Assembly: GCA_024761205.1 (NCBI GenBank)
Contig: JAMASS010000018.1
Location: 1 to 64,000 of the forward strand
Length of the DNA stretch: 64,000 nucleotides
Origin: Limisphaerales bacterium
GTDB lineage: Bacteria > Verrucomicrobiota > Verrucomicrobiia > Limisphaerales > AAA164-E04
Reading direction: 5' to 3'
Positions within the stretch are counted from its first letter, which is position 1; every line of letters starts with the position of its first letter. A program made the translations under genes and the position numbers. Shown in pieces: positions 1 to 9,933 of the stretch. The notes below the pieces were generated by a model that was given only the letters and a program-made list of their open reading frames with translations, did not search any database and was not told where the DNA came from.

Positions 1-609
1 GGCGGCCCATAGGTTGAAACGCCGCCGGATCGGAAGCGACATCGCCATCCACGCCATCAAGCGGGTGGCTAGGGCTCGGCTGCATGATCGGCTCGGATTG
101 AAGGAAGGGGTTGACTTCACCATTGATGGCGTGCCAAGCACGCTTGAAGGCGCCATTGATTTATGGAAGCGAGACGCATATCACTTCCAGAAATGGGTGG
201 TAGAGGAGGTGGACGGCTTCGTCACGACGAAGCGAGGCAGGGACGGCGGCATTGACGGACGCATCTACTTCGGGCGGTCAAGGAAGAAGTTGCGCTCGAT
301 GGTGTTGGAGGTGAAGGGCGGCGAGAATGTCAATATCAGCGTGGTGCGCCAGTTGCGAAGCGTCTTGGAACGTGAAGAGGCCGATATGGCCGGCCTGATC
401 CTATGCGCAATTTGAAGCCGCAGCAGAAAGCCGCCTTCAGCCGAGAGATGGCAATGGCCGGAGAGATGAAGGGCAAACACTGCCCCCGTCTGCAACTGCT
501 GTGCGTGCCGGACATTTTGGCGGGACGCCGCTTCACATTGCCGGAGGCGCCCGCCGCACGCGGGTCCAAGCAGGGGCAGCTCCCCTTCCCCACCGAAGGC
601 ACGCAATGA
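1..609 (+). pseudogene. DNA methyltransferase with C-terminal endonuclease-like domain, 3' remnant (copy 1)
   Basis: The reading frame is open at the left window edge, so only the 3' part is visible. It begins in the last methyltransferase motif (AHRLKRRRIGSDIAIHAIKR) and runs into a PD-(D/E)XK-like segment, with DGGIDG and then LEVKGG and a following helix, as in Mrr-type nucleases. The frame stops at 415. The rest of the same protein (PDILAGRRFTLPEAP) continues in another frame from 403 to 609, so one frameshift separates the two halves. The copy at 6240-7762 has the same order, including the segment reading TVAEILEGKRF, which confirms that the two halves belong to one gene. The family would methylate, and possibly cut, DNA in a restriction-modification setting. 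Here it appears inactive. Whether the 5' part exists is not visible. Confidence 0.75.
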
Positions 610-1234
610 CCCTGACTTATCATTGCGCAACTCTTTGCGGGATAGCGGGCATTGTCCACTCGGTTTCTCGCCGTCGCTTCGGGGATGGGGGGTAATCATC
701 CGACGGCAAGCGGGATCGTTCCATTAGAGCTCCGGCAAGGCCCGATCAAGCCGACGCCGGAAAGAAAGGTCCCCAATCGGATGGCTGCTCGCATCAATGC
801 CGCCGGCGGAACACCAAAATGCCCCTTCAATCTCGGGCGGCCAATCTCCGGCATGAACCATTGGTGACGCCGATGGCGGCGATAGCCGCCCGGCATCACT
901 AGGATTGCGGTGGCGCAGTTCTTCCGGCACGCCCGGGTTTAAGTGCGCACACACGGCATGATTGATGCAAGGTCCCATCACGGATGGCCGCTTTGTCTCA
1001 CGCACTCCAAACCAAGCCCCGAGCCGGCTGCCGATGAAACCCGAAGGGCAACGTCCAAGGCTGAGGCCCGGCGGCGAGGAATTTCTCAAGGATAACCGCT
1101 CTCGGGGCGTTTCTCTGAGGATGCGTTGGTGACCCCTCGCCTCATCACCAAGCGCGATGACGCTCAGAAACTTGATCGCCCGAAGCCAGGCTCGGGCCAA
1201 TGACTCGGGCGTCACGCCCTTGAAGCGTGGACTC

Positions 1235-2170
1235 CGCTCATGCCTCCGCTTCCCGAGAGGCAGTCCGTTATCAGCGATGAAAGGGCCGTGCCGACGGCCA
1301 ACAAGGCCGACGGCCAGCGCAGTCATTTGCGCCAGCGTGTCCGCTTGGCGAAGACCCGAGCTTGCCGACGAAAATTCTTGAATGCACTGATTCAGGTCCC
1401 TAGGGGAGATTTTGTGAAACGTGCCCCTATATGCCCGTTTCAGCATGGGCCAGAAGGATTCCACGCCGTTCGGGTGCATCGTGCCGCGCACGTATTTGGA
1501 GTGATTGATCTCCTTCATGGGCGAATCCCGCATAAGCCGCTGCCTCGTCCGTGCAGCCCGCCGCCCCCGGAGCCGTGTGCTCAAATGACGAATCCTTGAA
1601 GCGCTGCCGAGGTGAAGCACCCCGCCGCCTTCGTCCGGTCTTTCCCGCCGCCCTCTTGCCCACGGCGCCCGCCCTTGGCGGTTCCGGGTTCCTAACCGAG
1701 CGCAAAACTTTCATGCCGCCCCCCTCCCGCTTTTGCCCACGGTGCCCGCATCCGGTGCCTTTAAGCGGCCTTCGGCGAGCGTTGCTCATGTTGGCCCGTT
1801 TCCCGCTAAAGTAAGTTTCATCCGCCTCAGCCCGGGTCGGAGGACGGGGCGTCCTTGCCTTCGCGCAGCCCAAGCTTGACTCAGGCGGTCTTTTGGCTGA
1901 CGCCGATATTCTCGGTGCGGTTTCATGCTCACCCCGCCCTTGAGGCTCGGTCAAACACAGGTAACGGCGATTGCCCATTTGCGGCGCACTTTGGAAGGCT
2001 CCAAGGCCGTGCCGGTGCGCACGCTGAGGTCGCTTCGGCAATCTGCGGGCATTAGTAGGGCACCGGCTTGGCGATGGGAGTCTTGCGCTTCAAACACACT
2101 TGGCGGCCGCTGCCTCAAGTGGGTAGACATATTCATCAGCTCGATGACCGTGACGCTGTCGGCGGCATCC
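1235..2170 (-). pseudogene. IS1595-family transposase, decayed
   Basis: Fragments of one transposase are spread over several minus-strand frames. In gene order they are a VRTGTALEPSKV...KWAIAV segment, then YLCLT and a helix, then EADETYFSGKRANMSNAR (first catalytic Asp region), then DEAAAYAG, then YVRGTMHPNGVESFWPMLKR (third catalytic residue region) and LRQADTLAQMTALAVGLVGR at the C-terminus. The same landmarks occur in frame in the intact element at 17554-18708 (EIDETYMGGK, YVRGAAHTNSLESFW), but the two are too different to be recent copies. At least three frame changes separate the pieces. I found no inverted ends around it. The element seems dead and old. Confidence 0.8.
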
Positions 2171-2878
2171 CTTTTCCCGGTGTTCTACGCCGGTGGACTC
2201 GCCTCATTCCATGTCCGAAGTAGCAGCAAATCCAAGACGGCACGCCAAGCTATGTACGTAATTCCCTTTCCTTTGGTGGTTTAATCCTGTCTTGTGGGGT
2301 GATTGTCGGGGAGACGCTGAAAGTGAGAATTTGCCAGATGTCGCTTTGGTCGTGGCAGGCAATCCGTCATACGAGAAGGACCTACCCTGCTTGGCGAATT
2401 CGCTCAATTTGATTTCGATTGCCAGAGGAGGTTTGAGCCGATTTATCAGGCTGTGCAGAAAGGTAAAAGCGGTAAAAGATTACTGCGCTCCAAAACGGGT
2501 GCGATTGAATGTGGTGAGTTCCAACTGCAGAGAGATGGCTCGAGAAACTCTCGCCCCACCTCACCACTTTAACCATCCGGCCAAAAACTTGGCGGCGCGT
2601 GTTTGGGTAACGGTCGGTAGCGTCCTTGGGGTACGGTGATCCTTCACTGCTTTCAACCGCTGGGTGCTTTCGCTGGGGTTGTAGAGTCGTCAGGCGAGGC
2701 GTTTCGCACAGCCTGTTGCATTGACTGCTACTCGTCTTTTTTGGCGGCTTGATCGACCCGCAACGTGGGAGGAATGTCTCGTGCTTGTGTCAGAGCAGTC
2801 ACGGTTTTGTTCCAATTCTTTGCGCAAAGCTTTTGCGCTCGACGGGTGGTAGGGTCTTGAAGTAAGGAGAGAGTAATC
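2171..2878. other. Gene-poor stretch with one copy of a dispersed repeat
   Basis: No open frame here has a recognisable product. The stretch contains one copy of the GGCTCGA...TCTCGCCCCACC repeat at 2537-2565. The last bases before 2879 carry an AAGGAGA ribosome-binding site for the next gene. Confidence 0.5.
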
Positions 2879-4288
2879 ATGAGAGTTTCAAGGCGAGGCT
2901 TCATTCAGAGCGCCGGCGCGGTGGCGACCGGGTTTGTCGGCCTTCACCGTTTGCTGAGTGTGACTGTCCCGAAAGGGTCCCAGCCCTATCAGAGCGAGGT
3001 CGATGCGTACGGCAAGCTGCAGAGCGATCCCAACCGGATTCTCGATTTGCCGGAGGGATTTGAATATACGGTGTTGTGCAAGACCGGGGACCCCATGAGC
3101 GACGGCTTTCGAACTCCGGGAGCACCCGATGGGATGGCCGCTTTCATGCTCGACAAGGAGCGGGCCGTTATTGTTTGCAATCATGAGTTGACAAACGCGT
3201 ACACGTTTACCGGCCCCTTTGGCTTGATGAACGAGTTGGTGGCGAAAGTGCCGAAGGGGAAACTCTATGACAAGGGAAAAGGGGGCCGACCACCGTTAGG
3301 GGGAACGACCAACATTGTTTATCATCTCAAACGCCGCGAAGTGGAGTCCCATTTCCTGAGCTTGGCGGGGACGGTGCGGAATTGCGCCGGTGGGCCGACA
3401 CCGTGGGGAACGTGGATCACGTGTGAAGAGACCAAGATCAAAGCGGACGACGATCACGACCACAACCACGGATATAATTTTGAAGTGCCGGCCTCGGACC
3501 AGATCGGGCTGTGCGCCCCGGTGCCATTGAAGTCCATGGGGCGGTTCAATCACGAGGCGGTAGCCGTCAACCCGGCGACTGGCATCGTGTATCAGACCGA
3601 GGATGAAGCGGATGGTTTGGTTACGCGCTTCATTCCCAACGAATCGGGAAATCTGCAGGCTGGGGGGCGGCTGGAAGCGCTGGTGGTCAAGGATTTGGAA
3701 TCTTGCGATACCCGAAATTGGCCGGACACCGGGGCGGCTACTTTTCCTTCCGGCACACCAATTGAGGTGAGCTGGATGCTGATTGAGGATACGGAGAATC
3801 TGGAGGACAAGCTGCGTTCGGAATCGTTCAAAGCCGGTGCTGCGATTTTTGCGCGAGGAGAGGGGATGTGGTATGGTTCCGGGCAAATCTACTTTGCTTG
3901 CACGAGCGGCGGCATCGCCAAGTCGGGTCAGGTGTTCATTTATCAACCGAGCGTTTATGAAGGAACCGATTGGGAGTCGAAACAGCCGGGGACGCTGACG
4001 CTTTATTTGGAGCCGAACAACACGCGTCTGTTGCAGTACGGGGATAATCTAACGGTGGCGCCGTGGGGTGATGTGATTCTTTGTGAGGACGGTGCGCAGG
4101 ATCAGTATCTTCGAGGAGTGACCCCGGAAGGGAAGATCTACACGCTGGCGCGCAACAGTTATTTCGGGAAGTCGGAGCTTTGCGGAGTTTGCTTTGCGCC
4201 GGAGCAGTCGACCTTGTTTGTGAATATTCAGTTTCCCGGCATCACGCTGGCGGTGACGGGGCCTTGGGAGCGGATGGCACACGGTTGA
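2879..4288 (+). CDS. PhoX-like (DUF839) Tat-exported protein, first of a tandem pair
   Basis: The 469-residue protein has a twin-arginine leader (SRRGFIQ at residues 4-10, followed by a hydrophobic stretch to about residue 27), so it is probably exported folded by Tat. The DUF839/PhoX signature is TPWGTWITCEE at residues 174-184, and further conserved blocks are GRFNHEAVAVNPATGIVYQT and APWGDVILCEDG. In characterised PhoX this region binds iron and calcium and hydrolyses phosphomonoesters in the periplasm, so a metal-dependent phosphatase is likely; the substrate is not known. An AAGGAGA site ends eight bases before the ATG. The next gene is a close paralogue. DUF839 also includes proteins of untested function, so phosphatase activity is inferred. 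Confidence 0.88.
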   Translation: MRVSRRGFIQSAGAVATGFVGLHRLLSVTVPKGSQPYQSEVDAYGKLQSDPNRILDLPEGFEYTVLCKTGDPMSDGFRTPGAPDGMAAFMLDKERAVIVCNHELTNAYTFTGPFGLMNELVAKVPKGKLYDKGKGGRPPLGGTTNIVYHLKRREVESHFLSLAGTVRNCAGGPTPWGTWITCEETKIKADDDHDHNHGYNFEVPASDQIGLCAPVPLKSMGRFNHEAVAVNPATGIVYQTEDEADGLVTRFIPNESGNLQAGGRLEALVVKDLESCDTRNWPDTGAATFPSGTPIEVSWMLIEDTENLEDKLRSESFKAGAAIFARGEGMWYGSGQIYFACTSGGIAKSGQVFIYQPSVYEGTDWESKQPGTLTLYLEPNNTRLLQYGDNLTVAPWGDVILCEDGAQDQYLRGVTPEGKIYTLARNSYFGKSELCGVCFAPEQSTLFVNIQFPGITLAVTGPWERMAHG

Positions 4289-4440
4289 GGTGTTTTTAGA
4301 TCTCACGCAGAGGCGTTGAGATTTTTTGAGGAAAATACTTTTTGGAAGGGCTTTCTGAGAAGACGTTTTTTGCTCCCACAGTAGGCTATTTTTTGTGCTC
4401 GACTCCATCTCAGGTTTGTGCTAGCGATGGGGGGCGAGTG

Positions 4441-5865
4441 ATGAGGATTTCGAGGCGCGGTTTTTTGCGGCAGAGCGGGGGAGTGGCTGCTGGGTTTGTG
4501 GGCTTGCAGCGTTTGTTGGATGGTCCCTTGGTAGCGGCCGCCGCTCCGACCGTGCAGGCGTATCAGAGCGAGGTTGAGGCCTATGGGAAGTTGGTTCGGG
4601 ATCCAAAGCGGATTTTAGATCTACCCAAAGGCTTTGAATATACTGTGGTCTCGGTGATGGGAGATCCGATGAGTGACGGGTTTCGGACACCGGGAGCACC
4701 GGACGGGATGGCAGCATTTCCTTTGGATGATGATCGAGTGGTGGTGGTCCGCAATCACGAGCTCGAGGATGACGTGACGCTGATGGGGCCTTTTGGATTG
4801 GAGAACCAGTTGGTCTCTCGAGTGCCGGAGGACAAGTTGTACGATGCGGGCAAAGGCGTGCAGCCGCAGCTCGGCGGGACTTCAACTTTTGTCTATGACG
4901 TTCAGCGGCGGAAGGTGAAGTCCCATTTCCTGAGCTTGGCAGGAACCGTGCGGAATTGTGCGGGAGGACTGACGCCGTGGGGATCCTGGATCTCGTGCGA
5001 GGAGACGCTTCAGTTGGAGGATGAGTTCCGCGAGCGGCATCACGGTTACAACTTCGAAGTGCCGGCAAGCGATAAGATGGGATTGGTCGTCCCGGTGCCT
5101 CTTAAGGCCATGGGACGTTTTAATCATGAGGCGGTTGCGGTGGATCCGGCTACCGGGATCGTGTATCAGACTGAGGATGAGCATAACGGCCTGATCACCC
5201 GGTTTATCCCGAACGAGCCGGGCAAACTTCAGGTGGGGGGACGACTGGAAGCGTTGGTGGTAAGAGGGAACGCAGCCTGTGACACGCGCAACTGGCCGGA
5301 TGTTGGGGCGCCGGCAATTCCGATCGGGGAGATGCTGGAGGTATCCTGGATGCCGATTGAGGATACGGAGAATTTGGATGGCAAGCTGCGGCTGAATAGT
5401 TTTCGGGCCGGCGCCGCGATTTTTGCTCGGGGCGAAGGGATGTGGTATGGCTCGGGTAAGATTTATTTTGCTTGCACGAGCGGTGGGCGGGCGAAGTCGG
5501 GTCAGGTGTTCGTTTATTCGCCTAGTCCGCATGAAGGGACGGTGTTGGAGGACCGGAGTCCTGGAAGGTTGACACTATATCTTGAACCGAATAATACGAA
5601 TCTTCTGGAGTTTGGTGATAATTTAACCGTCGCTCCGTGGGGCGATGTGATTCTATGCGAGGATGGGGCCAAGGATCAGTATCTCAGAGGGATTACTTCT
5701 GCGGGAAAGATATATACTTTGGCGAGGAGTGGTTACCATGGGAATTCTGAGATGTGCGGTGTTTGTTTCGCGCCGAACCATCCGACTCTGTTTGTCAATA
5801 TCCAAGTTCCGGGAATCACGTTGGCGATCACCGGGCCATGGGGGGAAGGTTGTGGTGGTATCTGA
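4441..5865 (+). CDS. PhoX-like (DUF839) Tat-exported protein, second of a tandem pair
   Basis: The 474-residue protein aligns with its upstream neighbour along its whole length. It has the same SRRGFLR twin-arginine leader and the TPWGSWISCEE and GRFNHEAVAVDPATGIVYQT motifs. The frame is open further upstream to 4342, but the Tat leader starts exactly at the ATG at 4441, which fixes the start. The gap between the two genes is 152 bp, so they may be transcribed together. Differences cluster in the middle and near the C-terminus (for example LEDEFRERHHGYNFE against KADDDHDHNHGYNFE), where the first copy has a His/Asp-rich patch that this copy lacks. This suggests divergence of metal or substrate binding after duplication. 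Confidence 0.88.
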   Translation: MRISRRGFLRQSGGVAAGFVGLQRLLDGPLVAAAAPTVQAYQSEVEAYGKLVRDPKRILDLPKGFEYTVVSVMGDPMSDGFRTPGAPDGMAAFPLDDDRVVVVRNHELEDDVTLMGPFGLENQLVSRVPEDKLYDAGKGVQPQLGGTSTFVYDVQRRKVKSHFLSLAGTVRNCAGGLTPWGSWISCEETLQLEDEFRERHHGYNFEVPASDKMGLVVPVPLKAMGRFNHEAVAVDPATGIVYQTEDEHNGLITRFIPNEPGKLQVGGRLEALVVRGNAACDTRNWPDVGAPAIPIGEMLEVSWMPIEDTENLDGKLRLNSFRAGAAIFARGEGMWYGSGKIYFACTSGGRAKSGQVFVYSPSPHEGTVLEDRSPGRLTLYLEPNNTNLLEFGDNLTVAPWGDVILCEDGAKDQYLRGITSAGKIYTLARSGYHGNSEMCGVCFAPNHPTLFVNIQVPGITLAITGPWGEGCGGI

Positions 5866-6239
5866 TTTTTTTGAACAGGAGGAGACGGATCGAGTGGAGT
5901 TTTGTTGGGGTTTTGGAGGCCGAGTAGGCGGTATTGGATGAGGTTTAGACGGTAGTGGTGAGGGGGGGATGGTGTCGATCGAACCTGTCGTAGTGTTCGG
6001 CGGCGGATTTCGGAGAGGACGGTTCCTGTACAAGGATCACGACGGGTCGCTTGGAGGTGCGTTGAGGCAATGAGCCTTGTTATCCTCATTGTCAAGGACT
6101 AGCATTGCTCGAAAGGCTGATACCGGGCGCATTGTTCGGTGGAACAGTCATCATTGCAAATCCAGCTTTAACGTGCTTTCCGGCATCATGTTTGAAAAAA
6201 TGAGAATGACTGGGCAGCGTTTGTTTCCGGGTGTTTTGC
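5866..6239. other. Gene-poor stretch
   Basis: No recognisable gene or RNA is seen between the PhoX-like pair and the methyltransferase remnant. The open frames here have no family resemblance that I can detect. Confidence 0.4.
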
Positions 6240-7762
6240 ATGAATAAGCTCTATTATGGAGATTGTCTGATGATCATGCAGGAGATGAAACAGGACGCCC
6301 CTTGCTGGGTCAAGACGAGGCTTTCTGTGATCTTTGGAGGTTGGACGAAGAGCGCAAGCGGATAATTCGTCAAATGCCGGGGTCGACAATGAGGTTGCGG
6401 AGTTTTGGAGGATATGGACGGATGCGCTGTGTAAAACCTAACCGCAGTTGCTCGCTTATCTCAGCTACATGGTTCAACGCAGCTTCTGCCCATGCGAGGC
6501 ATTCTGAAGCCCACTGGCTCCATCTATTTGCATTGCGCCCCCACCCGAGAGCCAACTATATCAAGGTGATAATGGACGGAATATTCGGGCATGAAAATTT
6601 CAAAAACGAGATCGTATGGAAGCATAATACCAGCCACAACTCCGGATCGCAATTTGGTCGAATACACGATATTATATCCTTTTTTATTCGCGCAGCAAAA
6701 ATCGGATGTGAAATAAGACTTGCGCAGCAAGATATATTGAAGCCCAAGTTTCACGATTCAAGAAAGACGAGGAAGGATGCCTCTACAAAGGAGACAATTT
6801 GGCTGCCGCACGCCCTAATAGCGATTCCGGTAAATTCAACTGGAGAGATACCAAGCCGGGATCTTCACGCGGATGGGTTTATATAAAAGAATAATTGGAA
6901 AAGTTTTGGAACAGTGGCTGCATTTTGAAGAAAGCAGATGGACACCCCGGCTGGATGACTATAAAGTATATGGATGAGCTTCCTGGACCAAGGACTCAAT
7001 CCATATGGGATGACATTCCTAGAATTGCGAACACATACGGAGAACGTCTCGGCTATGCCACGCAGAAACTGGTGGTGTTGCTTGAGCGCATCATCAAGGT
7101 CAGCAGCAATGAAGGAGATGTTGTATTTGATCCATTTTATGGTTGCGCCACGACGTTTGAAGTCTGCGCACAAACTAAAGTGTCGCTGGATCGGGATTGA
7201 TATTGCGATTCACGCCATTAAACGTGTAGCCAAAGTAAGGCTTCAAGATCGATGGGGGCTTGTGGAAAAAAGAGATTTTGAAATTTCCGGCGTGCCAAGA
7301 ACCATTGAGGGAGCACGTGATTTGTGGAAGCGGGATAAATGCCAATTTCAAAAATGGGCGGTCGAGCAGATCAATGGATTCGTACCCGCGCGCTGAACGA
7401 ACGACGGCGGAATAGATGGTAGACTTTACTTCGGGACATCCGCTGGCAAGAACCTTGAAAGCATGGCATTGGAAGTCGAAGGGGGAAGAACGTGAACATA
7501 TCCACGGTTCGCAATCTCCGGGGTGTTCTTGAGCGCGATGACGCAGTAATGGCAGGGCTAATAATCCTGGAAGAATTGGGTGGTCTCAAATCCCAGAACT
7601 TTCATAAAGAAATGGCGTTGGCGGATGATTTTGGAGGTGACCGGAATACCTTACCCGAGAATGCGACTTCTGACAGTCGCGGAGATTTTGGAAGGAAAGC
7701 GATTCACAACAGCGGCGGCGGTCGGCCAAGGATTAGCTCCACCTGTCTTGCCCTTAGGATAA
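6240..7762 (+). pseudogene. DNA methyltransferase with C-terminal endonuclease-like domain, broken (copy 2)
   Basis: The start is clear: MNKLYYGDCLMIMQEM, typical of N4/N6 DNA methyltransferases. Immediately afterwards the catalytic DPPF region is missing and the sequence jumps to DETGRPLLGQDEAFCDLW in another frame. Later pieces in different frames are YIKVIMDGIFGHENFKNEIV, ERLGYATQKLVVLLERIIK, NEGDVVFDPFYGCATTFE (the SAM-binding motif) and WIGIDIAIHAIKRVA. A nuclease-like tail follows, with GGIDG and VEGG in place of the VKGG of copy 1. A stop also interrupts NGFVPAR at 7396. With several frameshifts and the active site deleted it cannot work. It is a paralogue of the remnant at 1-609. Confidence 0.85.
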
Positions 7763-8181
7763 GCCCGTAACTTGTCTCGTTCCGTTCTTTTTTGCCCGGC
7801 GCCCTATTGTTCGCAGATGGATCATGAGGGTCTGAGGCGCGAGCTACTCACTGGAGGCAGCCTTCGAGAAGGGGCTAGACGAGTGGTTGCCGGAGGTTTG
7901 CGAATGTCGGCGCAGCTTGAACCCTGAACGAGCTGAGGGGCTCTAGCATCAATATACTAGAAACTCAGGAATTGAGTTTTTTGTACGTTTAACTGGCAGT
8001 GGTGGGAAATCTGCAAGGAGTTTGAATTGCTCGATCGATTCCTGACCCATCAGAAAGCTCACGGACCTGGCGTGCCGCTGCCGAAGTCACTAGAGCATTT
8101 GGTGGGGACCTGCCTCGGGGGGATTGATTCGGCAGTTGCAGGGTTTGTTGTCGATGCGGGCAGACGAGAGTTTTTAGGTGA
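7763..8181. other. Gene-poor stretch with an unassigned coding-like fragment
   Basis: From about 8027 the plus strand reads LDRFLTHQKAHGPGVPLPKS and continues in frame into the start of the next remnant. It could be the tail of another broken gene, but I could not assign a family. Nothing is seen before it. Confidence 0.3.
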
Positions 8182-8672
8182 GATGAATTGTAGCGTGGAT
8201 TTCCGAATTCGTGATTATGCCTGCGGTGATGAGGCGGTGGCCTTCTATGTTTGTATGAAGACCGGAGATCACGGAGGGCGGATGGGGAGGCGTTCTTTCA
8301 AGAAGATCCGGATGCGCTGGGATGGCTCTGTGTGGGCCCTTATCTTCAATCGAAGCTGGCATTAATGTTGGAGGATACGAATGGGGTTTGCGGTTATGCT
8401 TTGGCCGTCTTGGATACTAGGCGATTCTATGATCGTTATGAAAGGAGGTGTGGCCGGGGCTGTGTGTCAGGTTTCCGTACCCGGCGGGGAGTCCGACGGA
8501 TTGGGATCGTGTTCAGGAGACGTATCATCTTTATCACAGGCGTTAGAAAAAAGGGCCGCTCTTGTGCCCTAAATTGAATGCTGTGGGAGGAGACTGTGTC
8601 ATGGCTTTGCGAAAGGCTGGCGCGCCGAACTTGAATGGGATCGTTCGGCGGTTGGAGAAAGAGCGATTATGA
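8182..8672 (+). pseudogene. GNAT-type N-acetyltransferase, broken
   Basis: One frame gives FRIRDYACGDEAVAFYVCMK and then TGDHG. The next frame continues with ADGEAFFQEDPDALGWLCVG, PYLQSKLALMLEDTNGVCGY and ALAVLDTRRFYDRYE, which fits the first half of a GNAT acetyltransferase related to those fused to or found beside hexosaminidases. Later pieces (YHLYH, then LRKAGAPNLNGIVRRLEKE) are in yet other frames. At least three frameshifts are present and the gene is surely dead. It overlaps the SIS-domain remnant that follows, so the two may once have been an amino-sugar operon. That link is inferred. Confidence 0.55.
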
Positions 8673-9382
8673 GTTTGGCACTGCGTTACTTGAGACAGGT
8701 AAGGGAACAATTGGATCAGGTTGCTGAGTCTCAAGGGGTGGCGCTCCCTGAGGCTGTCAGCCTAATCAGCCAGGTGTTGTGTGACGCCCGGTGGATATTT
8801 TGCCTTTGGCACCGGACATTCTCATATTCTCGGCGGAGGAGCTCTTCCATTGAGCTAGCGGATTGGCGCGCGTGTGGCCCATGTTGTATGAGCCGTTGAT
8901 CTGCATGTGTCGGCGAGCTAGTCTATCGATGTGGAGCGGGGTCTGGAGGTGGTGGCTACCTTGTTGGAACGCTATCCGATGACCGACGGTGATGTCTTGT
9001 TGATGGCTTCGAACTCTGGGGGGTGTAATCCGATCTCGGTTGGGTCAGTCATTCAATCGCGGGCGTGTGGTGTTTCGGTGATTGCCATCATCGGCACAGC
9101 GAGGTCTTTGAATCGCGGCATTCATCGGGGCGAAAGCTGGGAGAGTCGCCGAACTGCTGATCGATAGTTGTGGAGGACGTCTGCGTTCCGCTTGGAGAAG
9201 CGGATTGGTCGATGGGGGTGGCCTCAATGGTGAATGGTGCGGCAATTGTGCGGATGATGGTTTGTGAGGCTGTTGAACAGGCCATGGCAAAGGAAAGGGC
9301 TGGAGAACGGAGTTATTTTGTAGTAGCAATGCCAGTAGCGAGGCGCGGAACGACGTCTTGTTGCAAAAGCGCCCGTTCGTAG
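8669..9382 (+). pseudogene. SIS-domain sugar-phosphate-binding protein (UPF0309/COG4821-like), broken
   Basis: The N-terminus reads LRYLRQVREQLDQVAESQGV. A frame change then leads to FGTGHSHIL, the phosphosugar-binding loop of SIS domains, and later pieces are VVATLLERYPMTDGDVLLMA, SNSGG, RGIHRG and a C-terminal VCEAVEQAMAK segment. Several frameshifts and a point change in SNSGG(C)NP break the gene. SIS proteins of this group bind phosphorylated sugars, often amino sugars. The position directly after the acetyltransferase remnant (overlap of four bases) suggests they were co-transcribed. Confidence 0.7.
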
Positions 9383-9411
9383 GTGCGGCATCTTTGGAGT
9401 GAAGCGATCGA

Positions 9412-9933
9412 ATGAGGGACCAAGAATGGAAAGATCAGTTCGCAGATATCTATCAGCGCGTAATGGCCGCCTATGGCCAGGGCAGAATGAGCCCTGACAC
9501 CATGTTTGAGACCTCAGATCGTGAGTTTCTAGCTTCGATCGGGGCGACGGCGCAGGAGATTTTCGACTACGTGGAAGACTCGTTCTATGGGGAGGACCCA
9601 TCCTATGACGATGTATTGGAGGTCACAGCAATGCGTCGTGGCTATTTTCTCGGCGTGATGGATGGGAAGTTTCCTGAGCGACTCAAACAGGAGGGCGAGT
9701 TCCCGCGCAAGATGGACGCCGTTGATGGCATTCGTTGGTTGCCACGGATTATTGCCAAGGCACGGGCAAAACTGCGGGGAGAGTTGCCGCCAGATCTGAT
9801 GTACGGTTGTGGCGGTGACCGACTGTTCCTTCGGCGTGTGGGGGTTCGCTTGCCGGAATTCTTGAAGGTCGTCCGGGACACCGGGCCTGATGATGCGTCG
9901 ATCGTGGCCTTCTATAAGTCCAAAGCGGGTTAG
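9412..9933 (+). CDS. DUF5069 domain protein
   Basis: The 173-residue soluble protein has the C-terminal DUF5069 signature GIRWLPRIIAKARAKLRGEL followed by PPDLMYGCGGDRLFL. The family is common in Verrucomicrobiota and Planctomycetota and has no established function. The N-terminal half is acidic and also looks helical, without a recognised domain. There is no signal peptide, so it is probably cytoplasmic. Its stop codon overlaps the stop of the convergent SCO1-like gene by four bases. This is the first intact gene after 3.5 kb of broken ones. Confidence 0.85.
   Translation: MRDQEWKDQFADIYQRVMAAYGQGRMSPDTMFETSDREFLASIGATAQEIFDYVEDSFYGEDPSYDDVLEVTAMRRGYFLGVMDGKFPERLKQEGEFPRKMDAVDGIRWLPRIIAKARAKLRGELPPDLMYGCGGDRLFLRRVGVRLPEFLKVVRDTGPDDASIVAFYKSKAG

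Noticed and set aside
724-1620. 298-codon minus-strand frame
   Set aside because: It contains the C-terminal part of the dead IS1595 transposase; the remainder is not protein-like.
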